Positions 10,113-19,533 of a stretch of DNA of 57,047 nucleotides are shown here, one piece after another. Location: NCBI GenBank assembly GCA_017557665.1, contig JAFYYI010000047.1, forward strand, positions 1 to 57,047, read 5' to 3'. A program made the position numbers and the translations under genes. This DNA is from Muribaculaceae bacterium. Its GTDB lineage: Bacteria; Bacteroidota; Bacteroidia; Bacteroidales; Muribaculaceae. The notes under the pieces were generated by a model that was given only the letters and a program-made list of their open reading frames with translations, had not been told where the DNA came from and searched no databases. The first letter of the stretch is position 1; each line of letters opens with the position of its first letter.

Positions 10113-11475
10113 TTTTTGCAGGTATTTCAGTTGGGTTTTCGGCATCAAGGCCCTCGATAACGGGGGCGTCCTTGTTGACCTTGTTATTCTTGTTTCCGTC
10201 ATTGGCGATGGTGCGGCTCACGCTCAGCATCACTCCGATGGCGATGCTGACCACGAGAATCGACGTACCACCCTTGGACACGAGCGGCAACGGCTGTCCT
10301 GACACGGGGAACACGCCCACATTGATGGCCATGTGGAACAGGGCCTGGAACGTGATGAAGGATGCCATACCGATGACCAGCAATGACGGCAGCACACGCT
10401 TGCTGCGTCGCACAATCATCGCGGCGCGTCCCAATAGCGACAGGTAGAGCAGCAGCACAAAGAAACCGCCCAAAAAGCCTGTCTCCTCGACGATGATCGA
10501 GAAGATATAGTCGCTGAAGGCCAGCGGCAGGCGGCTGCACTCGCGAGACTGGCCGATGCCCTTGCCGAGCATGCCGCCGTGGGCCTGAGCCATGCGGGAG
10601 AACATCTCCTGCTGGTTCTTGGTCGTGATGGGACGATAGACGAGCGAGTCGCTGTACCACCACTCCTTGAGGCGGTTCTTCCACGTTCCCGAGCGCATCC
10701 GGTTGCCAGGATCTGCCTTCTTGTCGCCCGAAGCCACTATCTCGAGGGAATCTTTGGTGGGGGCCTTGTTGACCACCATCTCCTTCTGGCTGTCCCTGAA
10801 GACTTCATCTTTCTTGTCATTCATGCTTTTGATGACCAGGAAGATGCCGAACATGATGGCAAAGAAGACAATCATGTAGCAGATTTTTTTCAACCTGGCG
10901 CCACCGATGAGAAGCATCGAACCGCTAATCGAAATCAACAGCAGCGTGTTGGTCAAGCCGCTGCGGATCATCAGTCCACCATAGATGGCCACCACCAGCG
11001 CTGCGGCCACAAGGCCCTTGTTGCTGATGTCGTGGTTTTTCTGCGACTTGGCGAATATATAGGATAGCAAGGTGACTATCGATAGCTTGGCAAACTCCGC
11101 TGGCTGTATGGTCAGCACTCCCGGAATGATGGTCATCACGCGGCGCGCGCCGTTGATGACCGTACCGAATTTCATTACATAAATCAGGCAGAATACCGTG
11201 AACAGCGCCAATACCGGCACCATCAGATACAGGAACGAGGGACTGTTGTAGCGAGAGCGCATCAGCACAAAGATGCACACCGCGCCGCCTGCCAGATAGA
11301 CAAGCTGCATGATCAGGGGCATGTAGAGACCTTTAGTGGAAATCTCACGGCTCGAGGCACTGTAGCTCTCGACGATGGAGATGACCACCAGCATCAGGTA
11401 GATGCCCCAAATCCAGGGGTCACCGTACTTCTGCGAAATCTCGGCGTATTTATTTGTTTTTACATTATCAGGCAT
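10099..11475 (-). CDS. ftsW: SEDS peptidoglycan polymerase FtsW
   Basis: Multi-pass SEDS glycosyltransferase that polymerises septal lipid II together with its partner PBP FtsI. Hydrophobic segments cover most of the protein and the SEDS signatures are visible (IQPAEFAKLS; later MAINVGVFPVSGQPLPLVSKGG). Between the central segments there is a long hydrophilic insert rich in charged residues (about residues 210-290), longer than in proteobacterial FtsW. The ATG at 11475 is preferred; the frame extends to a TTG at 11508. The position between murD and murG supports FtsW over RodA. Confidence 0.93.
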   Translation of the reverse strand: MPDNVKTNKYAEISQKYGDPWIWGIYLMLVVISIVESYSASSREISTKGLYMPLIMQLVYLAGGAVCIFVLMRSRYNSPSFLYLMVPVLALFTVFCLIYVMKFGTVINGARRVMTIIPGVLTIQPAEFAKLSIVTLLSYIFAKSQKNHDISNKGLVAAALVVAIYGGLMIRSGLTNTLLLISISGSMLLIGGARLKKICYMIVFFAIMFGIFLVIKSMNDKKDEVFRDSQKEMVVNKAPTKDSLEIVASGDKKADPGNRMRSGTWKNRLKEWWYSDSLVYRPITTKNQQEMFSRMAQAHGGMLGKGIGQSRECSRLPLAFSDYIFSIIVEETGFLGGFFVLLLYLSLLGRAAMIVRRSKRVLPSLLVIGMASFITFQALFHMAINVGVFPVSGQPLPLVSKGGTSILVVSIAIGVMLSVSRTIANDGNKNNKVNKDAPVIEGLDAENPTEIPAKNVWR

Positions 11476-11527
11476 TGTAGGGGGTGGTTGTTTATAGTCA
11501 TCAAACAATTATTCATTACTTAATTAA

Positions 11528-12874
11528 TCAGTTGTGTTTCATCTCCTTGACACACGCTTTGAACTGGTTGCCACGGTCGGCCATTCCGTTGAACAGGTCG
11601 AAGCTGGCGCAGCACGGCGACAGCAGCACCGTGTTGCCGTCGGTGGCAAGCGCACGGCATTTCTCCATACACTCGGCCATGCTGGAAGCGTCGGTCACAA
11701 CGGGCACTTTGCCATCAAAGAAGGCGTGCAGTTTGGCATTGTCCACACCCAGGCAGACAATGGCTTTCACCTTCTCCTTGACGAGTGGCTCAATCTGGCT
11801 GTAGTCGTTGCCCTTGTCGATGCCGCCCAGGATGAGCACGCACGGCTCATTGACACTCTCGAGCGCATACCAGCAGGCATCGACGTTGGTCGCCTTACTG
11901 TCGTTGATGTAGCGCACACCGTCCACCGTGTCGACATATTCCAGGCGATGGGGCACGGCCTCGAAGTCGGCCAGCGCCTCACGGATGACGTCCTTGCGGA
12001 TGTCGAACACCTGAGCCGACAGACCTGCCGCCATGGTGTTGTAGACGTTGTGGAGCCCCTTCAGCGACAACTGGTCGCGGGGGATGTCCCAGCGGTCACC
12101 GTCGACGTTGAAGTTGAGCACACCGTCATGCACCCAGGCCGCCCTGCGGTCGTCATCCTCGGCAGTGAACGCCAATAATCGAGACTCGAGGTGTCGCTGT
12201 CGCAACTGTGAGGCGATGACAGGGTCGTTCTGCCAGAAGATAAAGGAGTCGTCTCCTGTCTGGTTCTGGGTGATGCGGAACTTGGCCGCGGCATAGTTTT
12301 CCATCTTGTAGTCATAGCGGTCCAGATGGTCGGGCGTGATGTTGAGCAGCACGGCCACGTTGGCCTTGAACTCGTACATGTTGTCGAGCTGGAAACTGCT
12401 CAGCTCGATGATGTACACGTCATGGTGCTCGGTGGCGACCTGCAATGCCAGGCTGCGTCCCACGTTACCGGCCAGTCCCACGTTCAGGCCGGCCTTCTTG
12501 AAGATGTGGTAGGTGAGCTTGGTCGTGGTCGTCTTGCCGTTGCTACCGGTGATGCAGACCATCTTGGCGTCGGTGTAACGTCCGGCGAACTCGATCTCAC
12601 TCACGATAGGTATCTTCTTCTTGATGGCTTGGGCCACCATGGGAGCCGTGTCGGGAATGCCCGGGCTCTTCACTATCTCGTCGGCATTGAGGATTTTCTC
12701 GGGGGTGTGTCCTCCCTCCTCCCAGGCGATGTCATACTTGTTGAGCAGGTCCTTGTACTGCTGACCGATGTTTCCTGCATCGCTCAGCCACACGTCCATG
12801 CCCTTGACATGAGCGAGCACCGCCGCTCCCGCGCCGCTCTCTCCACCGCCCAAAACAACTAATCGTTTTGCCAT
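11528..12874 (-). CDS. murD: UDP-N-acetylmuramoylalanine--D-glutamate ligase
   Basis: Cytoplasmic Mur ligase adding D-Glu to UDP-MurNAc-L-Ala. The N-terminal Rossmann loop is VLGGGESGAGAA at about residues 7-18, and the ATP-binding loop is TGSNGKTTTTKL near residue 110. NDSKATNVDA, typical of MurD, is near residue 306. At 448 residues it is of normal length. It lies 31 bases downstream of mraY and about 50 bases before ftsW. Confidence 0.97.
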   Translation of the reverse strand: MAKRLVVLGGGESGAGAAVLAHVKGMDVWLSDAGNIGQQYKDLLNKYDIAWEEGGHTPEKILNADEIVKSPGIPDTAPMVAQAIKKKIPIVSEIEFAGRYTDAKMVCITGSNGKTTTTKLTYHIFKKAGLNVGLAGNVGRSLALQVATEHHDVYIIELSSFQLDNMYEFKANVAVLLNITPDHLDRYDYKMENYAAAKFRITQNQTGDDSFIFWQNDPVIASQLRQRHLESRLLAFTAEDDDRRAAWVHDGVLNFNVDGDRWDIPRDQLSLKGLHNVYNTMAAGLSAQVFDIRKDVIREALADFEAVPHRLEYVDTVDGVRYINDSKATNVDACWYALESVNEPCVLILGGIDKGNDYSQIEPLVKEKVKAIVCLGVDNAKLHAFFDGKVPVVTDASSMAECMEKCRALATDGNTVLLSPCCASFDLFNGMADRGNQFKACVKEMKHN

Positions 12875-12905
12875 ATTTTGTCTTGTTGTATCTGTTAGTC
12901 TTGTT

Positions 12906-14165
12906 TTAACGAATCTTGAGTGTCACAAATGTCAATGCCGCCAGCAGTATGCTCACCAGGAAGAATCGCATCACGATTTTGGCCTCGGGGATGCGGTGAT
13001 CAGGTGTCTTGATCTTGTAATCCCACGTGAGTTTTGCGGGGTCGGCAGTGAAATGGTGATGCAACGGTGTCATCTTGAACAGTCGCATGTTTTTGCCCTT
13101 ATGGCGCTTGACGTACCATACCTGCAGGATGACCGAGAGCTCCTCGATGAGGAAGATACCGCACAGCAGGGGGATGAGCCATTCCTTGCGGATGAGCACG
13201 GCAAACACGGCGATGATACCACCCAGGCACAGGCTGCCCGTATCGCCCATGAAGACCTGGGCGGGATAGGAGTTGTACCACAGGAAGCCAATCGTGGCGC
13301 CGATGAATGCCGCGGCATACACTACCAGTTCACTGCTATCAGGGATGTACATGATATTCAGGTAGGATGAATAGATGACGTTACCACCCAGATAGCACAT
13401 GATGGCTAGGGCCACACCAATGATAGCCGAGGTGCCTGTCGCCAGTCCGTCAACACCATCGGTCAAGTTGGCGCCGTTGCTCACTGCCGTGATGACAAAG
13501 ATGGTCACCAGGATGAAGAGAATCCAGCCGCCGGCCTGCTTGTACTTGCCCATCCACTTGGTGAAGTAGGCATAGTCGAAGTTGTGGTTCTTGACAAAGG
13601 GCAGGGTCGTCTTGGTGGCCTTCACGGCCTGTGACTTGTGAATCTCGACCAGCTCGGGGGTCTCGTTGCGGTTGGTGACATGGACGTTCTCGTTCATCAC
13701 GATGGCCGGACTCAGGTACATGGTCAAGCCAACGATGATGCCCAGGCCCACCTGGCCCACAATCTTGAACTTGCCCTTGAGGCCTTCCTTGTTGTGGTGA
13801 AACACCTTGATGTAGTCGTCGGCAAAACCCAACGCGCCGCACCAGATGGTGGACACGATCATGAGCAGCATGTAGACGTTGTTGAGTTTTCCCAGCAACA
13901 GGCAAGGCACCAGAATCGAGATGATGATAATGATACCACCCATGGTGGGGGTACCCTGCTTGGCGGAATTGCCGCCAAGCTTCTCCTCACGCTCCTTGTC
14001 ACACATCTGGCGGTTCTTGAGCTTGAAGATGATGCGACGTCCGATGACGATGCCGATAAACAAAGACAGAATGAAGGCAAAGCCCGATCTGAAGGTGATG
14101 TACTCGAACAGACGCGCTCCACTCACGTCATACTGTTGCAGGTAATGGAAAAGATGATATAACAT
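12906..14165 (-). CDS. mraY: Phospho-N-acetylmuramoyl-pentapeptide transferase
   Basis: Integral membrane enzyme making lipid I from UDP-MurNAc-pentapeptide and undecaprenyl phosphate. About ten membrane segments are seen, with the catalytic acidic motifs GFADDYIKV and NLTDGVDGLATG and the TPLHHHF motif in the last cytoplasmic loop. At 419 residues it is about 60 longer than the E. coli enzyme, because of an extra hydrophilic stretch of about 70 residues after the fourth segment (around ENVHVTNRNETPELVEIHK). I recall this insert in other Bacteroidota MraY proteins. Confidence 0.96.
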   Translation of the reverse strand: MLYHLFHYLQQYDVSGARLFEYITFRSGFAFILSLFIGIVIGRRIIFKLKNRQMCDKEREEKLGGNSAKQGTPTMGGIIIIISILVPCLLLGKLNNVYMLLMIVSTIWCGALGFADDYIKVFHHNKEGLKGKFKIVGQVGLGIIVGLTMYLSPAIVMNENVHVTNRNETPELVEIHKSQAVKATKTTLPFVKNHNFDYAYFTKWMGKYKQAGGWILFILVTIFVITAVSNGANLTDGVDGLATGTSAIIGVALAIMCYLGGNVIYSSYLNIMYIPDSSELVVYAAAFIGATIGFLWYNSYPAQVFMGDTGSLCLGGIIAVFAVLIRKEWLIPLLCGIFLIEELSVILQVWYVKRHKGKNMRLFKMTPLHHHFTADPAKLTWDYKIKTPDHRIPEAKIVMRFFLVSILLAALTFVTLKIR

Positions 14166-14192
14166 ATCTTTGTCTCGTGTTGGTTAATAATC

Positions 14193-15656
14193 TCAGTTGC
14201 TCTCGCCGGCAAATACTTCCAGCACTTGCTCGCGGTCGTCGAAATGATGCTTCACGTGGTTGATCTCCTGGTAGTCCTCATGGCCCTTGCCGGCAATGAG
14301 CACGACATCTCCGGCCTGAGCAAGCTGGCAAGCCGTGCGGATGGCCTGGCGGCGGTCGGTGATGGTCAAGGTGTAAGGACGAGCCTCGTCGGGCAGGCCG
14401 ACCTCCATCTGGCGCAGGATTTCATCAGGATCTTCGGTGCGGGGGTTGTCGCTGGTGAGCACGACACGGTCACTGCGCACGGCGGCTTCACGAGCCATGA
14501 TGGGCCGCTTGCCGGCATCGCGGTCACCGCCGCAACCACACACCGTGATGATGTGGCCGTTGGTGCCGACCACCTCGCGGATGGTGTCTAACACGTTGAC
14601 CAGGGCATCGGGAGTGTGGGCATAATCGACGATGGCGGTATAGCCACGGGGTGAGCGCAGCGTCTGGAATCGTCCAGCAACGGGCTCCAGCAGACTCATT
14701 TTGACGAGCACCTCCTGTGGGTCGAAGCCCAGTAGCAATGACGCGCCGTAGACCGACAGCAGGTTGTAGGCGTTGAAACGTCCGGTGAACAGGACTTCCA
14801 CCTGATTGCCGTTCAACTCCAGCGTGGTGCCGTCGAGTCGGGACTCGACGATGCGTCCCTTGTAGTCGGCCATGGTGCGCAACGAGTAATGGTACTTGGC
14901 GGCACGTGTGTTCTGTAGCATCACGTCGCCCACCTTGTCGTCGGCATTGACCAGCGCAAACGCTTTCTCGGGCAGGGCATCAAAGAACATCTTCTTGGCG
15001 GCGATGTAGTTGTCCACCGTCTTGTGGAAGTCCATGTGGTCTCGCGTGAGGTTGGTGAAAATGCCGCCGGCAAAGGTGATGCCCTCGATGCGCCGTTGTA
15101 CGCACGCATGTGAGCTCACCTCCATGAAGGCATATTCACAGCCCGCCATGACCATGTCGTGCAGCAGACGGTTCAGCGTCAGGTGGTCGGGCGTGGTCTG
15201 TGCGGCAGGCACCTCGGTGGTGTCGATGATGTTGACGACGGTGGACAGCAGTCCGGCTTTGTGGCCTAAGAGACGCGACATCTCATAGAGCAGCGTGGCG
15301 GTAGTCGTCTTGCCGTTGGTACCGGTGACGCCCACCAGACGCAATCTTTTTGACGGGTGGTCAAACCACTCGTCGGCGAGTCGAGCCAGCGCGATGATGC
15401 TGTTTTCGACCTGTATATAGGTGACGTTGTCGTTCAGTTGCTCGGGCATGTCTTCACACACGATGGCGTGAGCGCCGGCTTGCACCACATCGTTGATGAA
15501 ACGGTGAGAATCGACGGCAACGCCCTTCACGGCGACAAACATTACACCTTGTCTCGCTTGACGCGAGTCGTTGATGACATCGGTGATTTCAACATTGGTT
15601 GCTCCAACCACTTGGAGGGGTTGGATGGCAGTGAGCAGTTGTGATAGTATTTTCAT
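14193..15656 (-). CDS. murE: UDP-MurNAc-tripeptide synthetase (meso-DAP-adding)
   Basis: Cytoplasmic Mur ligase that adds the third amino acid of the stem peptide. The ATP loop is TGTNGKTTTATLL near residue 111. The substrate-selecting motif reads DNPR (in TSDNPRTEDP), which in this family marks meso-diaminopimelate rather than lysine specificity. This fits the lysA gene just beyond the cluster. Length 487 is normal. It starts 14 bases after the end of the ftsI frame and precedes mraY by 27 bases. Confidence 0.97.
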   Translation of the reverse strand: MKILSQLLTAIQPLQVVGATNVEITDVINDSRQARQGVMFVAVKGVAVDSHRFINDVVQAGAHAIVCEDMPEQLNDNVTYIQVENSIIALARLADEWFDHPSKRLRLVGVTGTNGKTTTATLLYEMSRLLGHKAGLLSTVVNIIDTTEVPAAQTTPDHLTLNRLLHDMVMAGCEYAFMEVSSHACVQRRIEGITFAGGIFTNLTRDHMDFHKTVDNYIAAKKMFFDALPEKAFALVNADDKVGDVMLQNTRAAKYHYSLRTMADYKGRIVESRLDGTTLELNGNQVEVLFTGRFNAYNLLSVYGASLLLGFDPQEVLVKMSLLEPVAGRFQTLRSPRGYTAIVDYAHTPDALVNVLDTIREVVGTNGHIITVCGCGGDRDAGKRPIMAREAAVRSDRVVLTSDNPRTEDPDEILRQMEVGLPDEARPYTLTITDRRQAIRTACQLAQAGDVVLIAGKGHEDYQEINHVKHHFDDREQVLEVFAGESN

Positions 15657-15670
15657 GATCTGGTTTGTGT

Positions 15671-17797
15671 TTAGGAGGTTTTTAATCTTAAGTTAATACG
15701 CTCGCCACGCCTGTAGCTGGAACCGGCGGCAAGGCTCTGGTTCACAACCATACCCGTGCCGGTGAAGCTCACGCTGAGCCCTGCATCCTCAAGTGTCTTG
15801 ATGGCCTCGCGGATGTCGAGGCCGATGACATTGGGCACTCCGGACTCCACCTTCGCGGGACGGGCATAGCGGTGAGGTGACTTCACGCCGTAACCTTTCT
15901 TCAGGTTATTGCTCTTGGTGTCGCTCAATGACGCGTAGAGGGTGGGGTAGGGCTTGAAGTCCTTGCCGGCATCCTTGTCGGCGACAGCGTAGTCGGGCGA
16001 CATGCCCTTCAACAAGCCGTGGGCATACATCTTACGTGCGATGTTCTTCAGCACGACGCCACTGCAAGCCGCGGCACCGCGGTTGGCGCCTCTCATGAGC
16101 ACGATGCACGAGTACTGAGGTTTGTCGTAGGGGAAGAAACCGCAGAATGCCAATCGCTTGGCGCTTTCCACGTAATGGCCGTTGATGATATCATAGGCGG
16201 TGCCTGTCTTGCCGGCAATCTCCACCTTGTCGTCCTGCACATACTTGCGTGCCGTGCCCGATTTGCCCCACACCACGTCATGCAGCATGATGCGCAGTTT
16301 GGCAGCATTCTCCGGGGAGCATACCTGCTTGCGGATGTAGGTCACCGGGATGATGGAGTCGGGCTCACCCTCACGGGAGAGCTTGGTGTACAGGCGGGGA
16401 CGCACATACTTGCCGTCATTGGCGATGGCGTTATACATGGCCAGGGTGCACAACGGCGGGATGCGTGAGGCGTAGCCGAAGGCTTGCCTTGACAATGTCA
16501 CTCGGCCACCATAGGCAATCGTGGCATCCTGGAACCAAGGTGTGGTCTCACCGGCAATACCCAAGTTGAACGGTTCAAAGAAGCCCATCTCCTTGAGGCG
16601 CTCCCTGAAACCGGATGGGTTGTCGTTATATTTCTTGACAATCAGCTTGGCCATGCCGATGTTGGACGACATCTCAATGATCTGCCTGGGTGTGCGGGTA
16701 GCACCGCCAGGGTGGTCGGTAATGGGATTGCCGCCAGCATAGGTCCATGACGAACCCGTGGCAATGGGCGCGTTGATATCGCTGACAATGCCGTCTTCAA
16801 GGGCTACCATCATCGAGATGGTCTTTATCACTGATCCGGGCTCGTAGCCGAGTACCGCATGGTTGATGTTCTCGACATACTCGTCGGGATTATCCTTGCT
16901 GCGCTCCAGGTTGCTGATGGCCTTGATGTCGCCGGTGGCCACCTCCATGAGCACGCAAGTTGCCCATTCGGCATCCGACTCGATACACATGGCATTCAAC
17001 TCGTGCTCGACGATGTCCTGCAGTTGCACATTGATGGTCGTGGTGACATCATAGCCGTTCACGGCAGGAACACTCATGACCGGGACGATGTCATAAGTCA
17101 ACTGGATGTTGCGGGCGATGCCGGGCTTGCCATACAGCAGCGTGTCGAGCGCGCTCTCCAGTCCCGATCGTCCATGGCGCCTGGTGCTGTCCAGGCTGCC
17201 GATACTGCGTGCGGCCATTGAGCCGTAGGGTTTCTTGCGGCGTACCTCGGACTCAACGTAGAAACCATTCTGCCTCCGGGGACGGCACAGGAAGGGGAAA
17301 CGTTTCAGGCGTTCATACTCCCTGTGGGTGATCATCTGGGGGAAGAGCCTGTAGGCACGGTTCTTGACCAGTTTCTTGTCTTTGTTTTTGGGGTCGGGCT
17401 CCGCGGCATCGAGGATGCGTTTGCGGTCGCTCAACAGTTTCACGCGCCATTCTTCGGCTGTCATCGAGTTGTCGAAACGGGCCAGGCTGTCGCACAGTGG
17501 ACGAATCTCCTTCATCAACACAGAATCAACAATGCCCTGGCTGAACCAGTCGATGCGCGCGATGTAGAATTGCAGGTTGGCTGCCAGCACCGTTCCGTTG
17601 TCGGCCAGCAGCTTGCCGCGCTCGGGAGCGATCAGAGTTGAGTCATTCAACACCGATTCGGCTTTCTTGTTCCATTCATTAGCATGAACCACAGTGAGTT
17701 TGAACATATTCCATACTATCGCTATTGAGAACAATAGCATCATTCCCACCACTGTGGCATATCGCCACAGAATCCTTCCTTTGTTGTTTCGTTTCAT
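15671..17797 (-). CDS. ftsI: Septal penicillin-binding protein FtsI with C-terminal PASTA domain
   Basis: Class B PBP, the transpeptidase partner of FtsW. A short cytoplasmic N-terminus and one membrane segment (about residues 12-32) precede the PBP dimerisation region and the transpeptidase domain. The active-site triad is visible: SVIK (in GYEPGSVIK), SSN (in EMSSNIG) and KTG (in IAGKTGTAYD). The last about 60 residues (from VPNVIGLDIREAI) are one PASTA repeat. I use the ATG at 17797, which has AGGA six bases upstream; the frame can be read from a TTG at 17812. It lies 14 bases before murE. Confidence 0.95.
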   Translation of the reverse strand: MKRNNKGRILWRYATVVGMMLLFSIAIVWNMFKLTVVHANEWNKKAESVLNDSTLIAPERGKLLADNGTVLAANLQFYIARIDWFSQGIVDSVLMKEIRPLCDSLARFDNSMTAEEWRVKLLSDRKRILDAAEPDPKNKDKKLVKNRAYRLFPQMITHREYERLKRFPFLCRPRRQNGFYVESEVRRKKPYGSMAARSIGSLDSTRRHGRSGLESALDTLLYGKPGIARNIQLTYDIVPVMSVPAVNGYDVTTTINVQLQDIVEHELNAMCIESDAEWATCVLMEVATGDIKAISNLERSKDNPDEYVENINHAVLGYEPGSVIKTISMMVALEDGIVSDINAPIATGSSWTYAGGNPITDHPGGATRTPRQIIEMSSNIGMAKLIVKKYNDNPSGFRERLKEMGFFEPFNLGIAGETTPWFQDATIAYGGRVTLSRQAFGYASRIPPLCTLAMYNAIANDGKYVRPRLYTKLSREGEPDSIIPVTYIRKQVCSPENAAKLRIMLHDVVWGKSGTARKYVQDDKVEIAGKTGTAYDIINGHYVESAKRLAFCGFFPYDKPQYSCIVLMRGANRGAAACSGVVLKNIARKMYAHGLLKGMSPDYAVADKDAGKDFKPYPTLYASLSDTKSNNLKKGYGVKSPHRYARPAKVESGVPNVIGLDIREAIKTLEDAGLSVSFTGTGMVVNQSLAAGSSYRRGERINLRLKTS

Positions 17798-17839
17798 TTG
17801 TCCTAGGAGCAATTAAAGTTATCGATCATGGTTTTCAAG

Positions 17840-18187
17840 TCATTTGTCGTTCAAGTGGTAGGGGGGCTCTTTGGGCGCAGACAGGCCGAGTTGCTTTGCG
17901 TTCATGAGTTTCACCATCTCGCTTTCACGTATCATCGAGTTATAGTCCGCACTGGCCTTCACCAGGTCGGTCTGGGCGTTTGACAGGTCGTCCTGGAGGG
18001 ACAGTAATTCCTGGATGCTGCTCTGGCATGAGAATTTATTGCCGATGTAAGCCAGTGCCATCACCACCACAAAGATGATGTACACCCAGTTACGCCTGAA
18101 GAAATCAAGCGAAAAAATTCGGCCTTGAAACAGGTACTTACCAGCCTTCTTGCCGGTTGCTGCTGCGTTGTCTTTTATATCTGTCAT
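17840..18187 (-). CDS. ftsL: FtsL-like small divisome membrane protein
   Basis: A 115-residue bitopic protein: about 30 cytoplasmic residues, one membrane segment (about residues 34-50, NWVYIIFVVVMALAYIG), then a periplasmic coiled coil with a leucine-rich heptad pattern (SIQELLSLQDDLSNAQTDL). This topology and the slot between rsmH and ftsI match FtsL, which forms the FtsQLB complex. Sequence similarity within FtsL is weak, so the call depends mainly on topology and position. A Cys follows the membrane segment. Confidence 0.8.
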   Translation of the reverse strand: MTDIKDNAAATGKKAGKYLFQGRIFSLDFFRRNWVYIIFVVVMALAYIGNKFSCQSSIQELLSLQDDLSNAQTDLVKASADYNSMIRESEMVKLMNAKQLGLSAPKEPPYHLNDK

Positions 18188-18218
18188 CGCTATGTCTGTT
18201 GCTTTTGGTTTAATGTCG

Positions 18219-19139
18219 TTATTTCTTGTCTGTTTTCTGGGGGTTGCCGATGAATTCGGCTACACGCAGTTTGGCGCTGCGGGAACGTGGGTTGCGGGCT
18301 ACCTCGTCGTCGCTGGGCATGACGACCTTGCCGGTCACACGCCACGGTGTGTTCACGCGTCCGAAGAAGTCCTTCTCCTGGCGGCCCTCAACATTACCTG
18401 TGCGCATGAAGTTCTTGACCATGCGGTCCTCCAGCGAGTGGTAGGTGATGATGGCCAGCCTGCCGCCGGGGTTGAGCACCTCCAAGGACTGCGCGAGCAG
18501 TTTGCGAAGGGCTTCCAACTCACCGTTTACCTCGATGCGCAACGCTTGGAACACCATCGACAGCTCTTTCTTCTCCTGTGAAGGTTTGAGCAGTGGCTTG
18601 ACGGTGTCCACCAGCTCGCTTGTCGTTTCGGGACGGGCTTTGAGGATGGCGGCAGCCAGTCGGCGCGATTGGCGCAGTTCACCGTACAGGTAGAGCACGT
18701 CAGCGAGCCGTTCCTCGCTATAGGTGTTGATCAAGTCCCGAGCCGTGAAGGTGGCGTTGCGGTTCATGCGCATGTCCAGCGGGGCGTCGGCACGAAAACT
18801 GAAACCTCGCTCAACGTCGTCAAAATGGTGGAACGACACACCCAGGTCGGCAAGAATGCCGTCGATGGCGGTGAAACCGTAGTAACGCAGGAAATTTTTC
18901 AGATAGGCGAAGTTGCCGTGTGCAAATGTAAACCTGTCATCGTTCAGACGGTTCTGCCAGGCATCCATATCCTGGTCCATACCTATGAGGTGTCCATCGG
19001 GACCCAGGCACTCCAAAATGGCACGACTGTGGCCGCCGCCACCAAAGGTGACGTCAACATAAGTCCCGTTAGGCTTCACCGCAAGCCCTTCTATGCTCTG
19101 CCTGAGCAGCGCAGGTATGTGATACACAGTCTGTTCCAT
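18219..19139 (-). CDS. rsmH: 16S rRNA m4C1402 methyltransferase RsmH
   Basis: SAM-dependent methyltransferase acting on N4 of C1402 of 16S rRNA; the gene is also called mraW and often leads dcw clusters. The SAM-binding motif YVDVTFGGGGHSRAI is near residues 28-42, and LADLGVSFHHFDD, typical of the family, is near residue 98. At 306 residues it is of normal length. It is the first gene of the cluster here. A promoter-like TACTTTTG sits 54 bases upstream of its ATG and no mraZ gene lies before it. Confidence 0.96.
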   Translation of the reverse strand: MEQTVYHIPALLRQSIEGLAVKPNGTYVDVTFGGGGHSRAILECLGPDGHLIGMDQDMDAWQNRLNDDRFTFAHGNFAYLKNFLRYYGFTAIDGILADLGVSFHHFDDVERGFSFRADAPLDMRMNRNATFTARDLINTYSEERLADVLYLYGELRQSRRLAAAILKARPETTSELVDTVKPLLKPSQEKKELSMVFQALRIEVNGELEALRKLLAQSLEVLNPGGRLAIITYHSLEDRMVKNFMRTGNVEGRQEKDFFGRVNTPWRVTGKVVMPSDDEVARNPRSRSAKLRVAEFIGNPQKTDKK

Positions 19140-19192
19140 TGCTATCTCCGTTGCTATCGAGTGTGTCTGTTCACCCTATTTTTTAGGGACTT

Positions 19193-19200
19193 CAAAAGTA
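19193..19200 (-). promoter_or_regulatory. Promoter (-7 element) of the dcw cluster
   Basis: Read on the minus strand this is TACTTTTG, matching the Bacteroidota -7 consensus TAnnTTTG, with a TTG about 22 bases upstream. It would start a transcript about 45-50 bases before rsmH. Confidence 0.6.
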
Positions 19201-19264
19201 CAACAAATTTTTTGATAATTTGCAATCACAAACCACAGAATTTACAATTAAAAAGTTATTTTTT

Positions 19265-19283
19265 ATTAACAGCCCCTGTTAAT
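19265..19283. promoter_or_regulatory. Operator-like palindrome in the dcw/lysA divergent region
   Basis: ATTAACAGcccCTGTTAAT is a perfect inverted repeat with 8-bp arms and a 3-bp centre. A further half-site CTGTTA begins at 19296, 20 bases after the previous CTGTTA (about two helical turns). The rest of the 394-bp gap (19140-19533) is AT-rich and holds no convincing gene. Confidence 0.45.
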
Positions 19284-19471
19284 AACTCTAATAGCGCTGT
19301 TACACAGATAATTAGACTTGAGTTTACAAGTGCAACAATCAAGACTTTTAATTGCCCAAAAAATGATAAAAACGCCATTTTAACGCACTTGAAAAGGCCT
19401 TATTCCATGCCAAAAACAATAACTTTTGCAGATTTTATGATTTATAAAGATTTTTTTAATATCTTTTTTAA

Positions 19472-19479
19472 TAATTTTG
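19472..19479 (+). promoter_or_regulatory. Promoter (-7 element) of lysA
   Basis: TAATTTTG matches TAnnTTTG, 55 bases before the lysA ATG. No clear -33 TTG is seen. Confidence 0.4.
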
Positions 19480-19533
19480 CCCCTGGATTGACAGTTGGAC
19501 ACAAAGTGACACTGGCGTGACATCATCTTCAAA

